DNA of 64,000 nucleotides from Lelliottia nimipressuralis (GCF_004402045.1 NZ_SOMG01000021.1:62001-126000); one strand, 5' to 3'; shown: positions 34,778-45,320, counted from the first letter of the stretch. The notes: generated by a model from the letters alone, not told the origin. Numbers and translations: made by a program.

Positions 34778-35236
34778 ATGGAACTGACAACACGCACGCT
34801 GCCTGAACGCAAACACATTGCTCTGGTGGCGCACGATCACTGTAAACAAATGCTGCTTAACTGGGTTCGCCGCCATCAGCCCTCGCTGGAAAAGCACGCT
34901 CTGTCGGCGACCGGCACAACCGGTAACCTGATCCAGCGCGAAACGGGTCTGCAGGTGAATGCCATGCTGAGCGGCCCGATGGGCGGCGATCAGCAGGTCG
35001 GCGCACAGATTTCCGAAGGAAAGATTGATGTGCTGATCTTCTTCTGGGACCCGCTGAACGCGGTTCCGCACGATCCAGATGTCAAAGCGCTGCTGCGCCT
35101 GGCGACGGTGTGGAATATCCCGGTGGCGACGAACCTGTCTACTGCGGATTTCATCATCGAATCTCCGCAGTTTAACGCACCAGTTGATATCCTTATTCCG
35201 GACTATCAGCGCTATCTTTCCGAGAGACTGAAGTAG
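34778..35236 (+). CDS. mgsA: MgsA, methylglyoxal synthase
   Basis: MgsA converts dihydroxyacetone phosphate to methylglyoxal and phosphate, bypassing lower glycolysis when phosphate is short. The 152-aa product begins [20 protein letters not shown] at 34778, matching E. coli; an ATG four codons upstream is less likely. The phosphate-binding and catalytic segments [14 protein letters not shown] and [20 protein letters not shown] are intact. A BIME repeat follows before helD. Confidence 0.95.
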   Translation: MELTTRTLPERKHIALVAHDHCKQMLLNWVRRHQPSLEKHALSATGTTGNLIQRETGLQVNAMLSGPMGGDQQVGAQISEGKIDVLIFFWDPLNAVPHDPDVKALLRLATVWNIPVATNLSTADFIIESPQFNAPVDILIPDYQRYLSERLK

Positions 35237-35240
35237 CTGT

Positions 35241-35312
35241 TTGCCCGGCGGCGCTACGCTTGCACGGGCCTACAGATTTTATAGGCCGGGTCAGGCGAAG
35301 CCGCCACCCGGC
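35241..35312. repeat. BIME / paired REP sequences between mgsA and helD
   Basis: Two REP-type units in inverted order: TGCCCGGCGGCGCTACGCTT near 35242 and GGCCGGGTCAGGCGAAGCCG through CCACCCGGC, ending at 35312, joined by a CCTACAGATTTTATAGG linker. This is the classical intergenic mosaic element of enterobacteria and probably stabilises the ends of the two convergent mRNAs. Confidence 0.88.
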
Positions 35313-35319
35313 AATTCCG

Positions 35320-37374
35320 CTACGGTTTCCTCGCCACCGGCACATCAATACTCTTTAGAATATCGACAAACGCGGATGGCTCCTCTTTGCTGAACAGCAG
35401 CCACACGCGATGCCGCGCGCGCGTTATTGCCACATACAGCAAACGCCGCTCTTCGGCATCCGGGAAGTCTTCCGGCACCGGCAGCAAAGCCTGTTCTATG
35501 ACCGACTCACGGGCCGGAGCCGGGAAACCATCGCTCCCCTCTTTCAGCCCCACCACAATCACATAGTCGGCCTGCTGCCCTTTGCTGGCGTGAATGGTCA
35601 TAAATTCAAGCTGCAGCTTCGGCCAGCGGGTGGCGGCTTTTTCCAGCGCAGCAGGCTTGAGGTGGTGGTAACGCGCCAGCACCAGGATACGTTCATCAGG
35701 CTTCGCATAGCCGCTGAGCTTGTCCAGCAGCGGCTCCAGCTGATCGTCCGCCAGCAGGGTGACGGCTTTTTTATCCCCTGGCCGCAGGCTATTGAGCGGT
35801 TTTGCCAGCTGATGCGGGTTCTGCTGGATAAAGCGGTTGGCGATTTCACCAATCCGTGAGTTGAAGCGATAGGTGGTGTCCAGATCGCTGCGATCCCCTT
35901 CGCCAAAATAGTGGTGAAACGCAGTCGTAAGGGAGAGCTGCGCCCCGCTAAAGCGATAGATGGCCTGCCAGTCGTCCCCCACCGCAAACAGCGACGTATG
36001 TTTATTTTGCGCCCGCAGCGCCGAGAGCAATGCGGCACGCTGCGGAGAGATATCCTGGAACTCATCCACCAGAATATGTTTCCAGGGGCTGACAAAACGC
36101 CCCTTCTCAAGAATGATGATGGCCTGATGGATCAAACCGGAGAAATCGACGGCATTTTCCGCTTTGAGCGCGGTTTTCCAGGCCTTCAGCAGCGGAGCCA
36201 TAAGCTTGACCCGTTTCGAAAACAGATCGCGGACATCCTCCGGCGCGCTCTCAATCATCTCCGCCTGCGATCCGCCGTGCATTCGCATCAGACTCACCCA
36301 GCGGTCAAGACGCGAACCCAGCCGACGCGCCAGTTTGTCATCCTGCCAGAAGCTGCCCTCAGGTATCTCCCAGTTGAGCTCCTCCTCCAGCCACTGACGC
36401 CATCCTTTCGCCTGCGCCTTTTTCTCACTGCACTGCTGGCGCCACGTTTTGATAAACAGAGCCTGACGCGCCTGCGTGTCGTTTTCCAGTTTACTGATGG
36501 AAGGCACTTTTTTACTGCCCTGCTGAATAATGTGCAGCGCAAGCGCATGGAAGGTTCTGGCGGTGATATCCCGGGTGTGCAGGCGTTCCTGGATACGTTC
36601 GTCCATCTCCTGGGCAGCCTTACGGCCAAAGGCCAGAAGCAGGATTTGATCGGCGATCGCTTCTCCGGTCGTCAGCAGCCAACCTGCACGCGCCACCAGC
36701 ACCGACGTTTTACCGCTACCGGCACCCGCAAGCACCAGCAGGGATTGCTCGCCGTTCACCACCGCACGCGCCTGGGCCGGATTAAGCGGTGAAGATTCCA
36801 CCGAACTGAAGAAATCGGCGTATCGGGTGAGCATCGCGTCCGTCCAGGCCTGGTTATGGGCAAGCCGACTTTTATCCTTGTCATTCAGCCACGCCTGACA
36901 CTGGCGCCAGGCGTCGCGACAATTGTCAAATTCATCGAGACGCGTCACCGATAACGGCAGCGCCGCGAGCGCCTGCCTGATTTTTTGCTGTAACCCGGCG
37001 GTCTGCTGACGGGTCAGCCACGCGTGCTGTGCGTTGCTTTGCGCGATGTCGTCCAGCACCTGCTGCAGCACCCGGGCGGCAATCACGCTCATATCCTGGC
37101 TCCACTGTTGCCAGAGCGCGTTCAGGTGATGATGGAAGCGCTGGGTTTCCGCCCACTCGGTGCCATGAAGACGCACGACTTTATCGTCAGGCAGAACGAA
37201 CTCCAGTTCGCCCCACACCAGCCCACGTTTGCAGTGGATAGCCAGAAGCTGATTAAACGGAATAAGGTATTCGTGGCGTTCTCCGGAGACTTTCACCCCG
37301 GCATTAAGGAGAACAACCCTGTCGTAAGGGTGTTGCGCCAGGCGTTTGCCTAACGAAGTTGCTTTCAGTTCCAT
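35320..37374 (-). CDS. helD: HelD, DNA helicase IV
   Basis: A 684-aa superfamily 1 3'-5' helicase, the same length as E. coli helicase IV. It begins MELKATSLGKRLAQHPYDRV. Walker A is LAGAGSGKTSVLVARA near residue 216-231, the DEFQDISPQR motif (Walker B) lies near 430, GDDWQAIYRFSGAQ follows, and FMTIHASKGQQADYVIVVGL and LLYVAITRARHRVWLL form the C-terminal motifs. It takes part in recombination and repair. It is convergent with mgsA across the BIME and divergent from yccF. Confidence 0.96.
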   Translation of the reverse strand: MELKATSLGKRLAQHPYDRVVLLNAGVKVSGERHEYLIPFNQLLAIHCKRGLVWGELEFVLPDDKVVRLHGTEWAETQRFHHHLNALWQQWSQDMSVIAARVLQQVLDDIAQSNAQHAWLTRQQTAGLQQKIRQALAALPLSVTRLDEFDNCRDAWRQCQAWLNDKDKSRLAHNQAWTDAMLTRYADFFSSVESSPLNPAQARAVVNGEQSLLVLAGAGSGKTSVLVARAGWLLTTGEAIADQILLLAFGRKAAQEMDERIQERLHTRDITARTFHALALHIIQQGSKKVPSISKLENDTQARQALFIKTWRQQCSEKKAQAKGWRQWLEEELNWEIPEGSFWQDDKLARRLGSRLDRWVSLMRMHGGSQAEMIESAPEDVRDLFSKRVKLMAPLLKAWKTALKAENAVDFSGLIHQAIIILEKGRFVSPWKHILVDEFQDISPQRAALLSALRAQNKHTSLFAVGDDWQAIYRFSGAQLSLTTAFHHYFGEGDRSDLDTTYRFNSRIGEIANRFIQQNPHQLAKPLNSLRPGDKKAVTLLADDQLEPLLDKLSGYAKPDERILVLARYHHLKPAALEKAATRWPKLQLEFMTIHASKGQQADYVIVVGLKEGSDGFPAPARESVIEQALLPVPEDFPDAEERRLLYVAITRARHRVWLLFSKEEPSAFVDILKSIDVPVARKP

Positions 37375-37497
37375 GTCCCGCCAAATCCACGAAGAGATAA
37401 TTTACCTGACAGTTTAACTGCCAGTTTTAAGGTGCTCCAGCCTAAAAAAACGTTACAATCATTGGGCGTTAATTTTATCGAAAGGAAGTGAGGGTTT

Positions 37498-37944
37498 ATG
37501 CGTACCGTTCTGAATGTGTTGAATTTTGTGCTGGGCGGTTTTGCCACCACCCTTTCCTGGCTTTTTGCCACGCTGGTGAGTATCGTCCTGATTTTCACGC
37601 TCCCCCTGACTCGTTCCTGCTGGGAAATCACTAAACTCTCCTTAATTCCCTACGGGAATGAAGCCATCCACGTTGACGAGCTGAACCCGGAGAACAAAAG
37701 CCCCCTGATGAATACGGGTGGGACCCTGCTGAACATTCTTTGGTTGATTTTCTTCGGCTGGTGGCTGTGCATCATGCATATTTTTGCCGGTATTGCGCAG
37801 TGCATCACGATTATTGGTATTCCGGTGGGGATCGCGAACTTTAAGATCGCCGCTATCGCTCTTTGGCCCGTCGGGCGCAGGGTTGTTCCGGTAGAAGTGG
37901 CCCAGGCGGCGCGTGAAGCAAACGCGCGTCGTCGTTTTCAGTAA
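37498..37944 (+). CDS. yccF: YccF, DUF307 inner-membrane protein
   Basis: A 148-aa membrane protein of the YccF/DUF307 family with hydrophobic segments around residues 6-35, 70-95 and 97-115. It starts MRTVLNVLNFVLGGFATTLS and includes GIPVGIANFKIAAIALWPVG. It is 19 bp upstream of yccS and probably in one operon, as in E. coli. The function is not established. Confidence 0.93.
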   Translation: MRTVLNVLNFVLGGFATTLSWLFATLVSIVLIFTLPLTRSCWEITKLSLIPYGNEAIHVDELNPENKSPLMNTGGTLLNILWLIFFGWWLCIMHIFAGIAQCITIIGIPVGIANFKIAAIALWPVGRRVVPVEVAQAAREANARRRFQ

Positions 37945-37963
37945 ATAAGGACTGGCCGCGTTT

Positions 37964-40126
37964 ATGCTAAGCCCACTGCTTCGCCGTTATACCTGGAACA
38001 GCACCTGGCTTTATAACGTCAGGATTTTTATCGCGCTTTGCGGCACGGTTGCCCTGCCCTGGTGGCTGAATGATGTCAAACTCACCATTCCGCTCACGCT
38101 GGGAGTGGTAGCCGGGGCGCTTGCGGACCTCGACGATCGTCTGGCCGGGCGTTTACGTAACCTGGTTATTACGCTCATCTGCTTTTTTATTGCGTCAGCT
38201 TCCGTTGAGCTGCTTTTTCCGTGGCCCTGGCTGTTTGCCCTGGGTCTTACGCTCTCAACCAGCGGGTTCATTTTGCTGGGCGGCCTTGGGCAGCGCTATG
38301 CCACCATCGCGTTTGGGGCATTGCTGATCGCCATCTACACCATGCTGGGCGTGTCCCTTTACGACCAGTGGTACCAGCAGCCGGTTCTGCTGTTGCTGGG
38401 AGCCATCTGGTATAACCTGCTGACGTTAACCGGTCATCTGATCTTCCCGGTTCGCCCTCTGCAGGATAACCTTGCCCGCAGCTTTGAGCAGTTAGCCCAC
38501 TATCTGGAACTGAAATCCCGGCTGTTCGACCCGGATATCGAAGAAGAAAGCCAGGCACCGCTCTACGATCTGGCACTGGCAAACGGTCAACTGGTCGCCA
38601 CCCTAAACCAGACGAAAGCTTCTCTGCTTACCCGTCTACGCGGCGATCGTGGTCAGCGCGGAACGCGACGGACCCTACACTATTATTTTGCCGCGCAGGA
38701 CATTCATGAACGCGCCAGCTCATCACATGTTCAGTATGCCGCTCTGCGCGAAAAGTTCCGCTACAGCGACGTGATGTTTCGCTTCCAGCGTCTGCTGTCC
38801 ATGCAGTCCCAGGCGTGCCAGCAGCTCTCGCGCTCCATTCTGCTGCGCACGCCCTATCAGCATGACCCGCGCTTTGAACGCGTATTCAGCCATCTTGATG
38901 CGGCCCTCGACCGCGTTCAGGCCAGCGGAACGTCACCTGAACACATCAAAGCACTTGGGTTTCTGCTGAACAACCTGCGGGCGATTGATGCTCAACTGGC
39001 GACCATTGAGTCCGAACAAGCAATGGCGCTTCCGGGCAGCGAGGTGGACAATCAGCTTGCTGATGACAGCGTGCACAGCGCTAGCGATATGTGGCTACGG
39101 CTGAGCCGAAACTTTACGCCGGAATCGGCTCTCTTTCGCCACGCGGTGAGAATGTCGCTGGTGCTGTGCGTAGGTTATGCCTTTATTCAGATAACCGGGT
39201 TGCACCACGGCTACTGGATCCTGTTGACCAGCCTGTTCGTCTGCCAGCCGAACTATAACGCCACCCGTCACCGACTTGCGCTGCGTATTATCGGTACGCT
39301 GGTCGGCGTCGCGATTGGCCTGCCGGTGCTCTATTTTGTGCCCTCCGTTGAAGGTCAATTGATCCTGATCGTGATCACCGGCGTGTTGTTTTTCGCGTTT
39401 CGCAACGTTCAGTATGCCCATGCCACCATGTTCATCACGTTGCTGGTATTGCTCTGCTTCAACCTGCTGGGTGAAGGGTTTGAAGTCGCCCTGCCCCGCG
39501 TGATCGATACCCTGATTGGCTGCGCGATTGCCTGGGCCGCGGTTAGCTTTATTTGGCCGGACTGGCGTTTCCGCAATTTGCCGCGTGTGGTAGACAGGGC
39601 GATGAACGCCAACTGTCGATACCTTGACGCGATCCTGGAGCAGTATCACCAGGGCCGCGATAACCGCCTGGCTTACCGGATAGCACGTCGCGATGCGCAC
39701 AACAGTGATGCAGAACTGGCCTCTGTTGTCTCTAACATGTCAACGGAGCCCCGCGCCACGGCAGAGATTCGTGAGACAGCTTTCCGCCTGCTCTGCCTGA
39801 ACCATACGTTCACCAGCTACATTTCGACGCTGGGTGCCCACCGTGAGAAACTCACCAACCCGGGTATTCTCAACCTGCTCGATGACGCCGTCTGTTATGT
39901 CGATGACGCACTTCATCACCGACCAGCCGATGAGCCACGCGTTCAGCAGGCTCTGGATGAACTGGCTCAACGCATTGCGCATCTGGACCCGGGAAACGAC
40001 AGCAAAGCGCCGCTGGTTCTGCAGCAAATAGGCCTGCTTATCGCTTTGCTGCCTGAAATTTGCCGGCTGCAACAGCAAATCGCTACCTGGAGGAATGATT
40101 CTCCTGTGGCTCAGACAGCGCATTAA
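37964..40126 (+). CDS. yccS: YccS, FUSC-family inner-membrane protein
   Basis: A 720-aa inner-membrane protein of the YccS/FUSC (aromatic acid exporter-like) family. Two clusters of membrane segments (about 15-165 and 390-520) alternate with cytoplasmic domains, a duplicated arrangement typical of the family. It starts MLSPLLRRYTWNSTWLYNVR. Transport function is presumed from the family but no substrate is known to me. Its last 44 bp overlap the convergent sxy gene. Confidence 0.93.
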   Translation: MLSPLLRRYTWNSTWLYNVRIFIALCGTVALPWWLNDVKLTIPLTLGVVAGALADLDDRLAGRLRNLVITLICFFIASASVELLFPWPWLFALGLTLSTSGFILLGGLGQRYATIAFGALLIAIYTMLGVSLYDQWYQQPVLLLLGAIWYNLLTLTGHLIFPVRPLQDNLARSFEQLAHYLELKSRLFDPDIEEESQAPLYDLALANGQLVATLNQTKASLLTRLRGDRGQRGTRRTLHYYFAAQDIHERASSSHVQYAALREKFRYSDVMFRFQRLLSMQSQACQQLSRSILLRTPYQHDPRFERVFSHLDAALDRVQASGTSPEHIKALGFLLNNLRAIDAQLATIESEQAMALPGSEVDNQLADDSVHSASDMWLRLSRNFTPESALFRHAVRMSLVLCVGYAFIQITGLHHGYWILLTSLFVCQPNYNATRHRLALRIIGTLVGVAIGLPVLYFVPSVEGQLILIVITGVLFFAFRNVQYAHATMFITLLVLLCFNLLGEGFEVALPRVIDTLIGCAIAWAAVSFIWPDWRFRNLPRVVDRAMNANCRYLDAILEQYHQGRDNRLAYRIARRDAHNSDAELASVVSNMSTEPRATAEIRETAFRLLCLNHTFTSYISTLGAHREKLTNPGILNLLDDAVCYVDDALHHRPADEPRVQQALDELAQRIAHLDPGNDSKAPLVLQQIGLLIALLPEICRLQQQIATWRNDSPVAQTAH

Positions 40127-40712
40127 ACCACTCCGTCAGCTCCCGGCGAATGCCTGCCGGGAGCGCCGCCTCATGCAGACCCTCGATAGCCCCTTCAAGC
40201 GCGAAAAGCACTTTAATACTGAGCGCTTTATTTTTCGCCCGCATCTTCAGCCAGCTTGCTCTGGCGCCCAACGCCCGGAGTGTTTCTTCATTGGTAATAC
40301 CCGCTTCAAAAAGCAAGACTTCAAGCTGAAACGTCAGGTTCGGCAGGTCCTTAAGCCGATTTCGTTGATGACGCTGGTAGCGCTCTTTTCTTGCCGCACT
40401 GAGCGCAAACGAGGAGAGCTGAAGCAGCCGCTCCCTGTCCTGCCACAATCCGTCATCCACACGATAATAGTTGAGTAGCACCGGGCGGCCTCGCTTCATC
40501 AGCGTTAAAAAAGAGGCGGCATTTTTTACACAGTATTTTGCACTCTCCTCACAGGCACGAAGATAAAGCTCGCCGTCTGACACCATGGCAAAGACCGCAT
40601 CATCCACCGCAAGGGTGTAACCGCCAAACAGCGCGCGATGATGGATCTCCCCCAACGGGGAGAGGTATTCCTGGGATTTATAAATCCGTTCATAAGATAT
40701 CTTTTTCATGAT
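40083..40712 (-). CDS. sxy: Sxy/TfoX, DNA uptake (competence) regulator
   Basis: Sxy works with CRP at CRP-S promoters to switch on competence and type IV pilus genes. The 209-aa protein equals E. coli Sxy in length from ATG 40712 (MKKISYERIYKSQEYLSPLG); six upstream codons are open but not supported. The N-terminal TfoX domain (FGGYTLAVDDAVFAMVSDGELY, about 28-49) and the C-terminal TfoX_C domain (LRALGARASWLKMRAKNKAL) are both present. Its 3' end overlaps yccS by 44 bp on the opposite strand. Confidence 0.94.
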   Translation of the reverse strand: MMKKISYERIYKSQEYLSPLGEIHHRALFGGYTLAVDDAVFAMVSDGELYLRACEESAKYCVKNAASFLTLMKRGRPVLLNYYRVDDGLWQDRERLLQLSSFALSAARKERYQRHQRNRLKDLPNLTFQLEVLLFEAGITNEETLRALGARASWLKMRAKNKALSIKVLFALEGAIEGLHEAALPAGIRRELTEWFNALSEPQENHSSR

Positions 40713-40886
40713 ATTTCCCTTCAAAATCATAAAGTAACAACGAAATTTCTTACTAGCGGATCCGTTAGCAGGAAAATAGGCAACTTATCGCCGTTGAGCA
40801 AGATGATTTTTCGAGGGGCATCAAGATTGAATGAATTTTGCGAGTCGCTTTCCGAAAATGAGGTTGATCTTTATGCATACAGGGGT

Positions 40887-40906
40887 TACTGTATATCCAT
40901 ACAGTA
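40887..40906 (+). promoter_or_regulatory. LexA (SOS) box of sulA
   Basis: TACTGTATATCCATACAGTA matches the LexA consensus CTG-N10-CAG with both extended arms, and differs by one base from the recalled E. coli sulA operator. It ends 20 bp before the sulA start. A TTGATC at 40864 is the likely -35 of the promoter, as in E. coli, so LexA would block the polymerase directly. Confidence 0.95.
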
Positions 40907-40926
40907 ACCACAGGGCTGGAATGAAT

Positions 40927-41436
40927 ATGCACACTTCAGGCTATGCAAATCGCGCAATCTCTCTTTCTTCTGCCGCAGGCAATGTCTCGCAGAATTCCGT
41001 CGAGCGTGTTTCCACAGGGCTTATCAGTGAAGTGGTTTATCGTGAAGACCAGCCCCTGTTAACGCAACTTCTGTTGTTGCCGTTATTACAACAGCTCGGT
41101 CAGCAATCGCGCTGGCAGCTTTGGCTAACGCCTCAGCAAAAGCTGAGCCGTGAGTGGGTTCAGTCCGCCGGCCTGCCGCTGACGAAGGTCATGCAAATTA
41201 ATCAACTCTCGCCCTGCGATACTGTTGACTCGATGATCCGTGCTTTACGCACCGGAAATTACAGTGTGGTGATTGGATGGTTATCGGAAGAGTTGACGGA
41301 AGAGGAACATTTCCGTCTGACTGAAGCTGCTGAAGAAGGGAGTGCGATCGGGTTTATTATGCGTCCGGTTCGATCGGATTCTTACCGCAGAGGACAACTT
41401 TCTGGGCTAAAAATTCACTCGAATTTGTATCATTGA
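40927..41436 (+). CDS. sulA: SulA, SOS-induced cell division inhibitor
   Basis: SulA binds FtsZ and stops ring assembly after DNA damage. The 169-aa product from ATG 40927 ([20 protein letters not shown]) has the E. coli length; an ATG two codons earlier is also in frame. The FtsZ-contact core ([20 protein letters not shown]) and the C-terminal Lon recognition end, [10 protein letters not shown], are conserved. Expression is set by the adjacent LexA box. Confidence 0.96.
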   Translation: MHTSGYANRAISLSSAAGNVSQNSVERVSTGLISEVVYREDQPLLTQLLLLPLLQQLGQQSRWQLWLTPQQKLSREWVQSAGLPLTKVMQINQLSPCDTVDSMIRALRTGNYSVVIGWLSEELTEEEHFRLTEAAEEGSAIGFIMRPVRSDSYRRGQLSGLKIHSNLYH

Positions 41437-41790
41437 GTGAAATTAAGATTTTTCCTGGAATTTTTTTTGACCTCAAGATGCGGTTTTAGTTCCCGGCCTC
41501 AAAATTGCGGCAAGGCTTGTCTGGTGCGGTTCTCCTTAATTTTATTGCACAAAATTCGTTCAAGAAATGTTAAATAATATGTATACGGAACTTTTTTTTT
41601 CATATGCCTGACGGACTTCACACTTGTAAGTTTTCAGCTACGTTGTAGACTTTACATCGCCAGGGGTGCTCGGCCTAAGCCGAAGATATCGGTAGATTTA
41701 TATTTGACCACGCCCCCCGGTGAAGGATTTAACCGTGATTCTCTCTTGAGACTTTCATGGCGAATTTTGGATGATAACGAGGCGCAAAAA
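41437..41790 (+). promoter_or_regulatory. sulA-ompA intergenic region with the long ompA leader
   Basis: The sequence from about 41600 repeats the known E. coli ompA promoter and leader: TTGTAGACTTTACATCGCCA, then a 5' hairpin GCTCGGCCTAAGCCGA near 41669-41684. By analogy the transcript starts near 41659, giving a leader of about 132 nt that stabilises the mRNA and is bound by Hfq and the sRNA MicA around the ribosome site GAGGCGC. Positions 41437-41600 hold only the end of sulA and AT-rich sequence with no gene. Confidence 0.8.
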
Positions 41791-42846
41791 ATGAAAAAGA
41801 CAGCTATCGCGATTGCAGTGGCACTGGCTGGCTTCGCTACCGTAGCGCAGGCCGCTCCGAAAGATAATACCTGGTATGCAGGTGGTAAACTGGGCTGGTC
41901 TCAGTTCCACGACACCGGCTGGTACAACAGCAAACTGAACAATGATGGCCCTACTCACGAGAGCCAGCTTGGTGCAGGTGCGTTCGGTGGCTATCAGGTT
42001 AACCCGTATGTTGGTTTTGAAATGGGTTACGACTGGTTAGGTCGTATGCCATACAAAGGCGACACCGTAAACGGCGCTTTCAAAGCACAGGGCGTTCAGC
42101 TGACCGCTAAACTGGGTTACCCAGTTACTGACGATCTGGACGTGTACACCCGTCTGGGCGGCATGGTATGGCGCGCTGACTCCAGCAACAGCATCGCTGG
42201 CGACGACCATGACACCGGTGTTTCCCCAGTATTCGCTGGTGGCGTTGAGTGGGCTATGACCCGTGACATCGCTACCCGTCTGGAATACCAGTGGGTTAAC
42301 AACATCGGCGACGGCAACACCGTTGGTGTTCGTCCAGACAACGGCATGCTGAGCGTAGGTGTTTCCTACCGTTTCGGCCAGCAGGAAGAAGCAGCACCAG
42401 TTGTTGCTCCAGCGCCGGCTCCAGCTCCAGAAGTACAGACCAAGCACTTCACTCTGAAGTCTGACGTTCTGTTCAACTTCAACAAAGCTACCCTGAAACC
42501 AGAAGGTCAGCAGGCACTGGATCAGCTGTACTCCCAGCTGAGCAACCTGGATCCTAAAGATGGTTCTGTAGTGGTTCTGGGCTTCACCGACCGTATCGGT
42601 TCTGACGCTTACAACCAGAAACTGTCTGAGAAACGTGCTCAGTCTGTTGTTGATTACCTGATCTCTAAAGGTATCCCAGCTAACAAGATCTCCCCACGTG
42701 GTATGGGCGAATCTAACCCAGTTACTGGCAACACCTGTGACAACGTGAAAGCTCGCGCTGCACTGATCGACTGCCTGGCTCCAGATCGTCGCGTAGAGAT
42801 CGAAGTTAAAGGCATCAAAGACGTTGTAACTCAGCCAGCGGCATAA
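41791..42846 (+). CDS. ompA: OmpA, outer-membrane protein A
   Basis: Major outer-membrane protein that tethers the membrane to peptidoglycan. The precursor has 351 aa from ATG 41791; the signal peptide [21 protein letters not shown] is followed by [10 protein letters not shown]. The eight-strand barrel (about 22-200) ends in VSYRFGQQ, then a proline-rich linker APAPAPAPE and the C-terminal OmpA-like domain with [11 protein letters not shown] and the disulfide region NTCDNV...IDCLAP. Surface loops differ from E. coli, as is usual. Codon use is biased to very high expression. Confidence 0.98.
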   Translation: MKKTAIAIAVALAGFATVAQAAPKDNTWYAGGKLGWSQFHDTGWYNSKLNNDGPTHESQLGAGAFGGYQVNPYVGFEMGYDWLGRMPYKGDTVNGAFKAQGVQLTAKLGYPVTDDLDVYTRLGGMVWRADSSNSIAGDDHDTGVSPVFAGGVEWAMTRDIATRLEYQWVNNIGDGNTVGVRPDNGMLSVGVSYRFGQQEEAAPVVAPAPAPAPEVQTKHFTLKSDVLFNFNKATLKPEGQQALDQLYSQLSNLDPKDGSVVVLGFTDRIGSDAYNQKLSEKRAQSVVDYLISKGIPANKISPRGMGESNPVTGNTCDNVKARAALIDCLAPDRRVEIEVKGIKDVVTQPAA

Positions 42847-42860
42847 GTTATCGTCTTATA

Positions 42861-42887
42861 AAAAAACCCCGCAATGCGGGGTTTTTT
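42861..42887 (+). terminator. ompA terminator
   Basis: Stem AAAAAACCCCGC and GCGGGGTTTTTT with loop AAT, a classical strong intrinsic terminator 14 bp after ompA. Its T-run on the other strand may also serve matP. Confidence 0.95.
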
Positions 42888-42909
42888 ATTATCTGAAGAA
42901 AACAAAAAT

Positions 42910-43362
42910 CTACTTTTTACCCAACAGAGCCTGAAGATCGTTCTTCAGTGTCGACATCTGGTTGGCGTACTTCTCTTTATGTTCGGCATCCTCAATCAAC
43001 TGCACGATAGTTTCCGACAGCGTTTTGCCACGGCGTTGCGCCAGCCCTGCCAGGCGCTGCCAGACAACAAACTCCAGATCGATTGATTTTTTTCGAGTGT
43101 GCTGATGCTCAGCGTTAAAATGCCGTTTGCGCCGCGCGCGGATAGTTTGCTTCATCCGGTTTAACAGCGCAGGATTGATGTGTTTCTCAATCCAGCCGTT
43201 GACCTGTACCGGTTCATTTTCGAGGGTCAGCAAAATATCCACGGCTTCTTGCGCAGCGCTGGCTTCGATGTAGCAGGTGATCAGCTCCCCTTCACGGTGC
43301 TTTTTGACCAGGTACTTCCATTTCCAGCCGCTTTCGAGATTTTCCAGTTGTTGATATTTCAT
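42910..43362 (-). CDS. matP: MatP, macrodomain Ter protein
   Basis: MatP binds matS sites in the terminus region and, with ZapB, holds Ter macrodomains together at mid-cell. The 150-aa protein starts [20 protein letters not shown]. The DNA-binding four-helix region (about 30-80), the ribbon-helix-helix [20 protein letters not shown] (about 91-110) and the C-terminal coiled coil that bridges tetramers are seen. MatP is restricted to enterobacteria and relatives, which supports the host assignment. Confidence 0.96.
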   Translation of the reverse strand: MKYQQLENLESGWKWKYLVKKHREGELITCYIEASAAQEAVDILLTLENEPVQVNGWIEKHINPALLNRMKQTIRARRKRHFNAEHQHTRKKSIDLEFVVWQRLAGLAQRRGKTLSETIVQLIEDAEHKEKYANQMSTLKNDLQALLGKK

Positions 43363-43548
43363 TGCGATCTCAGTGTTACCACGTAACTCTGTTCAGAATA
43401 TCAGTTTTTTAGCAATCTGCTGAAAAGAAATCATATCCTGTGAGTGAATGCAGCTAATCCCCCTCTCGAAATCCCCAATCCTGCTTGGGTAGTGCCCCCC
43501 GCTTACGGTATACTCCACGCTTTTACATCTGACTAAAAAACATCAACT

Positions 43549-45309
43549 TTGACCATTACGAAACTTGCATGGCGTGACCTTGTTCCGGATACCGAAAGTT
43601 ATCAGGAACTGTTTGCACAGCCAGATCTCGCAAAAGAACACGAATTCATCCTTAGCGATACGCAGCCACGTTTGCATTATGCGCTGGAGCAGGTGTTAAG
43701 CCCGTGGGCAACAGCCCCCTTCATGCTGCTCAAAGCCCCGGAAGAAGCGGAATACCTGACGCTGCTTGGGGATGCCGTGCGTCAGCTGCAGCCGGAATCG
43801 AACGCAGTCTTTGGCGGCCAATATCGTATCGCGGGACATGATGTCACTTTCGAACCCACCGCTCAGGCTGATGGCCGTTTTGCCGTTAAGGGCGAGGTGG
43901 TTACCGCTAACTGGGCCGAGGCTGAACAACTCTTTGGTTGTCTGCGCCAGTTTAACGGTGAACTGTCGCTGCAGCCGGGGCTGGTACATCGCGCAAATGG
44001 CGGTGTTCTCATCATCTCACTGCGCACCCTGCTCTCGCAGCCGCTGCTGTGGATGCGTCTGAAAACCATCGTGCACCAGCAACGTTTCGACTGGGTCGGC
44101 TACGATGAGTCTCGTCCTCTGCCCGTCTCTGTTCCGTCTATGCCGCTGTCTCTGACCGTCGTGCTGACGGGCGACCGTGAATCTCTGGCGGACTTCCAGG
44201 AAATGGAGCCGGAACTGGCTGAGCAGGCGGTTTATAGCGAATACGAAGACAACATCCAGATTGCCGATGCCGACGATATGGCGCAGTGGTGCCAGTGGGT
44301 GATGGCCGTTGCTGAACGTTTTGCGTTGCCAACGCCAGCGGCTGACGCGTGGCCAGGCTTGATTCGCGAAGCGGTGCGCTATACCGGTGACCAGGAAACG
44401 CTGCCACTCTGCCCGCTCTGGATCGGCAAACAGCTGCGTGAAGTGGGTGTTATCAGCGGTAACGGTGCTTTCAGCGGAGAACAGCTTGTACAGATGCTGG
44501 CTCAGCGAGAGTGGCGAGAAGGCTATCTTGCAGATCGTATGCAGGATGAAATTCTGCTGGAACAAATTCTGGTGGAGACCGAAGGCGAACGCGTTGGGCA
44601 GATCAACGCCCTGTCGGTGATTGAGTTCCCTGGCCATCCGCGCGCATTCGGGGAGCCGTCCCGCATCAGCTGCGTTGTGCATATTGGCGATGGTGAATTC
44701 ACCGATATCGAACGCAAAGCCGAACTGGGCGGAAACATCCACGCGAAAGGCATGATGATCATGCAGGCGTTTTTGATGTCAGAGCTGCAGCTCGAGCAAC
44801 AAATCCCCTTCTCTGCCTCGCTGACGTTTGAGCAGTCCTACAGCGAAGTGGATGGCGATAGCGCCTCTATGGCAGAGCTGTGCGCCTTAATCAGCGCCCT
44901 GGCGGAAGTGCCGATCAATCAGAACATCGCCATCACCGGCTCGGTGGATCAATTCGGTCGTGCTCAGCCAGTAGGAGGCCTCAATGAAAAAATTGAAGGT
45001 TTCTTCTCCATCTGCCAGCAGCGCGGTTTAAACGGCAAACAGGGTGTGATCATTCCTGCTCCCAACGCACGCCATTTAAGCCTCAGCCAGGAAATTCTGG
45101 AGGCGGTTGAACAAGCGCAATTCACCATCTGGGCCATCGAAGGGATTGAGGATGCACTACCCTTACTGACAAACCTGGTATGGGATGGCGAAGGGCAGAC
45201 CACCCTGATGCAGACTATCCAGGAGCGAATTGCTCAGGCGACACAGCAGGATGCTCGTCATCGTTATCCATGGCCGTTACGCTGGTTGGGCTGGTTCAGT
45301 TCGAACTGA
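43549..45309 (+). CDS. lonH: LonH (YcbZ), Lon-like protease homologue
   Basis: A 586-aa Lon-B-like protein without a functional AAA+ ATPase core, as in E. coli. The protease domain has the catalytic Ser in [18 protein letters not shown] (about 444-461) and Lys in [10 protein letters not shown] (about 480-489). The start is TTG 43549 (translated [20 protein letters not shown]), the same as for the E. coli gene; no ATG in frame is suitably placed. The end runs into the fabA promoter region with FadR and FabR boxes. Biological role remains poorly defined. Confidence 0.93.
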   Translation: MTITKLAWRDLVPDTESYQELFAQPDLAKEHEFILSDTQPRLHYALEQVLSPWATAPFMLLKAPEEAEYLTLLGDAVRQLQPESNAVFGGQYRIAGHDVTFEPTAQADGRFAVKGEVVTANWAEAEQLFGCLRQFNGELSLQPGLVHRANGGVLIISLRTLLSQPLLWMRLKTIVHQQRFDWVGYDESRPLPVSVPSMPLSLTVVLTGDRESLADFQEMEPELAEQAVYSEYEDNIQIADADDMAQWCQWVMAVAERFALPTPAADAWPGLIREAVRYTGDQETLPLCPLWIGKQLREVGVISGNGAFSGEQLVQMLAQREWREGYLADRMQDEILLEQILVETEGERVGQINALSVIEFPGHPRAFGEPSRISCVVHIGDGEFTDIERKAELGGNIHAKGMMIMQAFLMSELQLEQQIPFSASLTFEQSYSEVDGDSASMAELCALISALAEVPINQNIAITGSVDQFGRAQPVGGLNEKIEGFFSICQQRGLNGKQGVIIPAPNARHLSLSQEILEAVEQAQFTIWAIEGIEDALPLLTNLVWDGEGQTTLMQTIQERIAQATQQDARHRYPWPLRWLGWFSSN

Positions 45310-45320
45310 TCGGACTTGTT
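45304..45320 (+). promoter_or_regulatory. FadR operator of fabA
   Basis: AACTGATCGGACTTGTT fits the FadR consensus AACTGGTCNGACNNGTT. In E. coli FadR bound here activates fabA when long-chain acyl-CoA is low. The site overlaps the last codons of lonH. Confidence 0.85.

Noticed and set aside
35911..36792. 293-codon plus-strand ORF opposite helD
   Set aside because: It lies wholly antisense to the conserved helicase gene, has no recognisable motif, and follows from the high GC content and codon pattern of helD.
43549..43551. TTG start of lonH as a possible annotation artefact
   Set aside because: The following residues align with the E. coli protein from its first codon, and no ATG in frame is available, so the TTG start is accepted.
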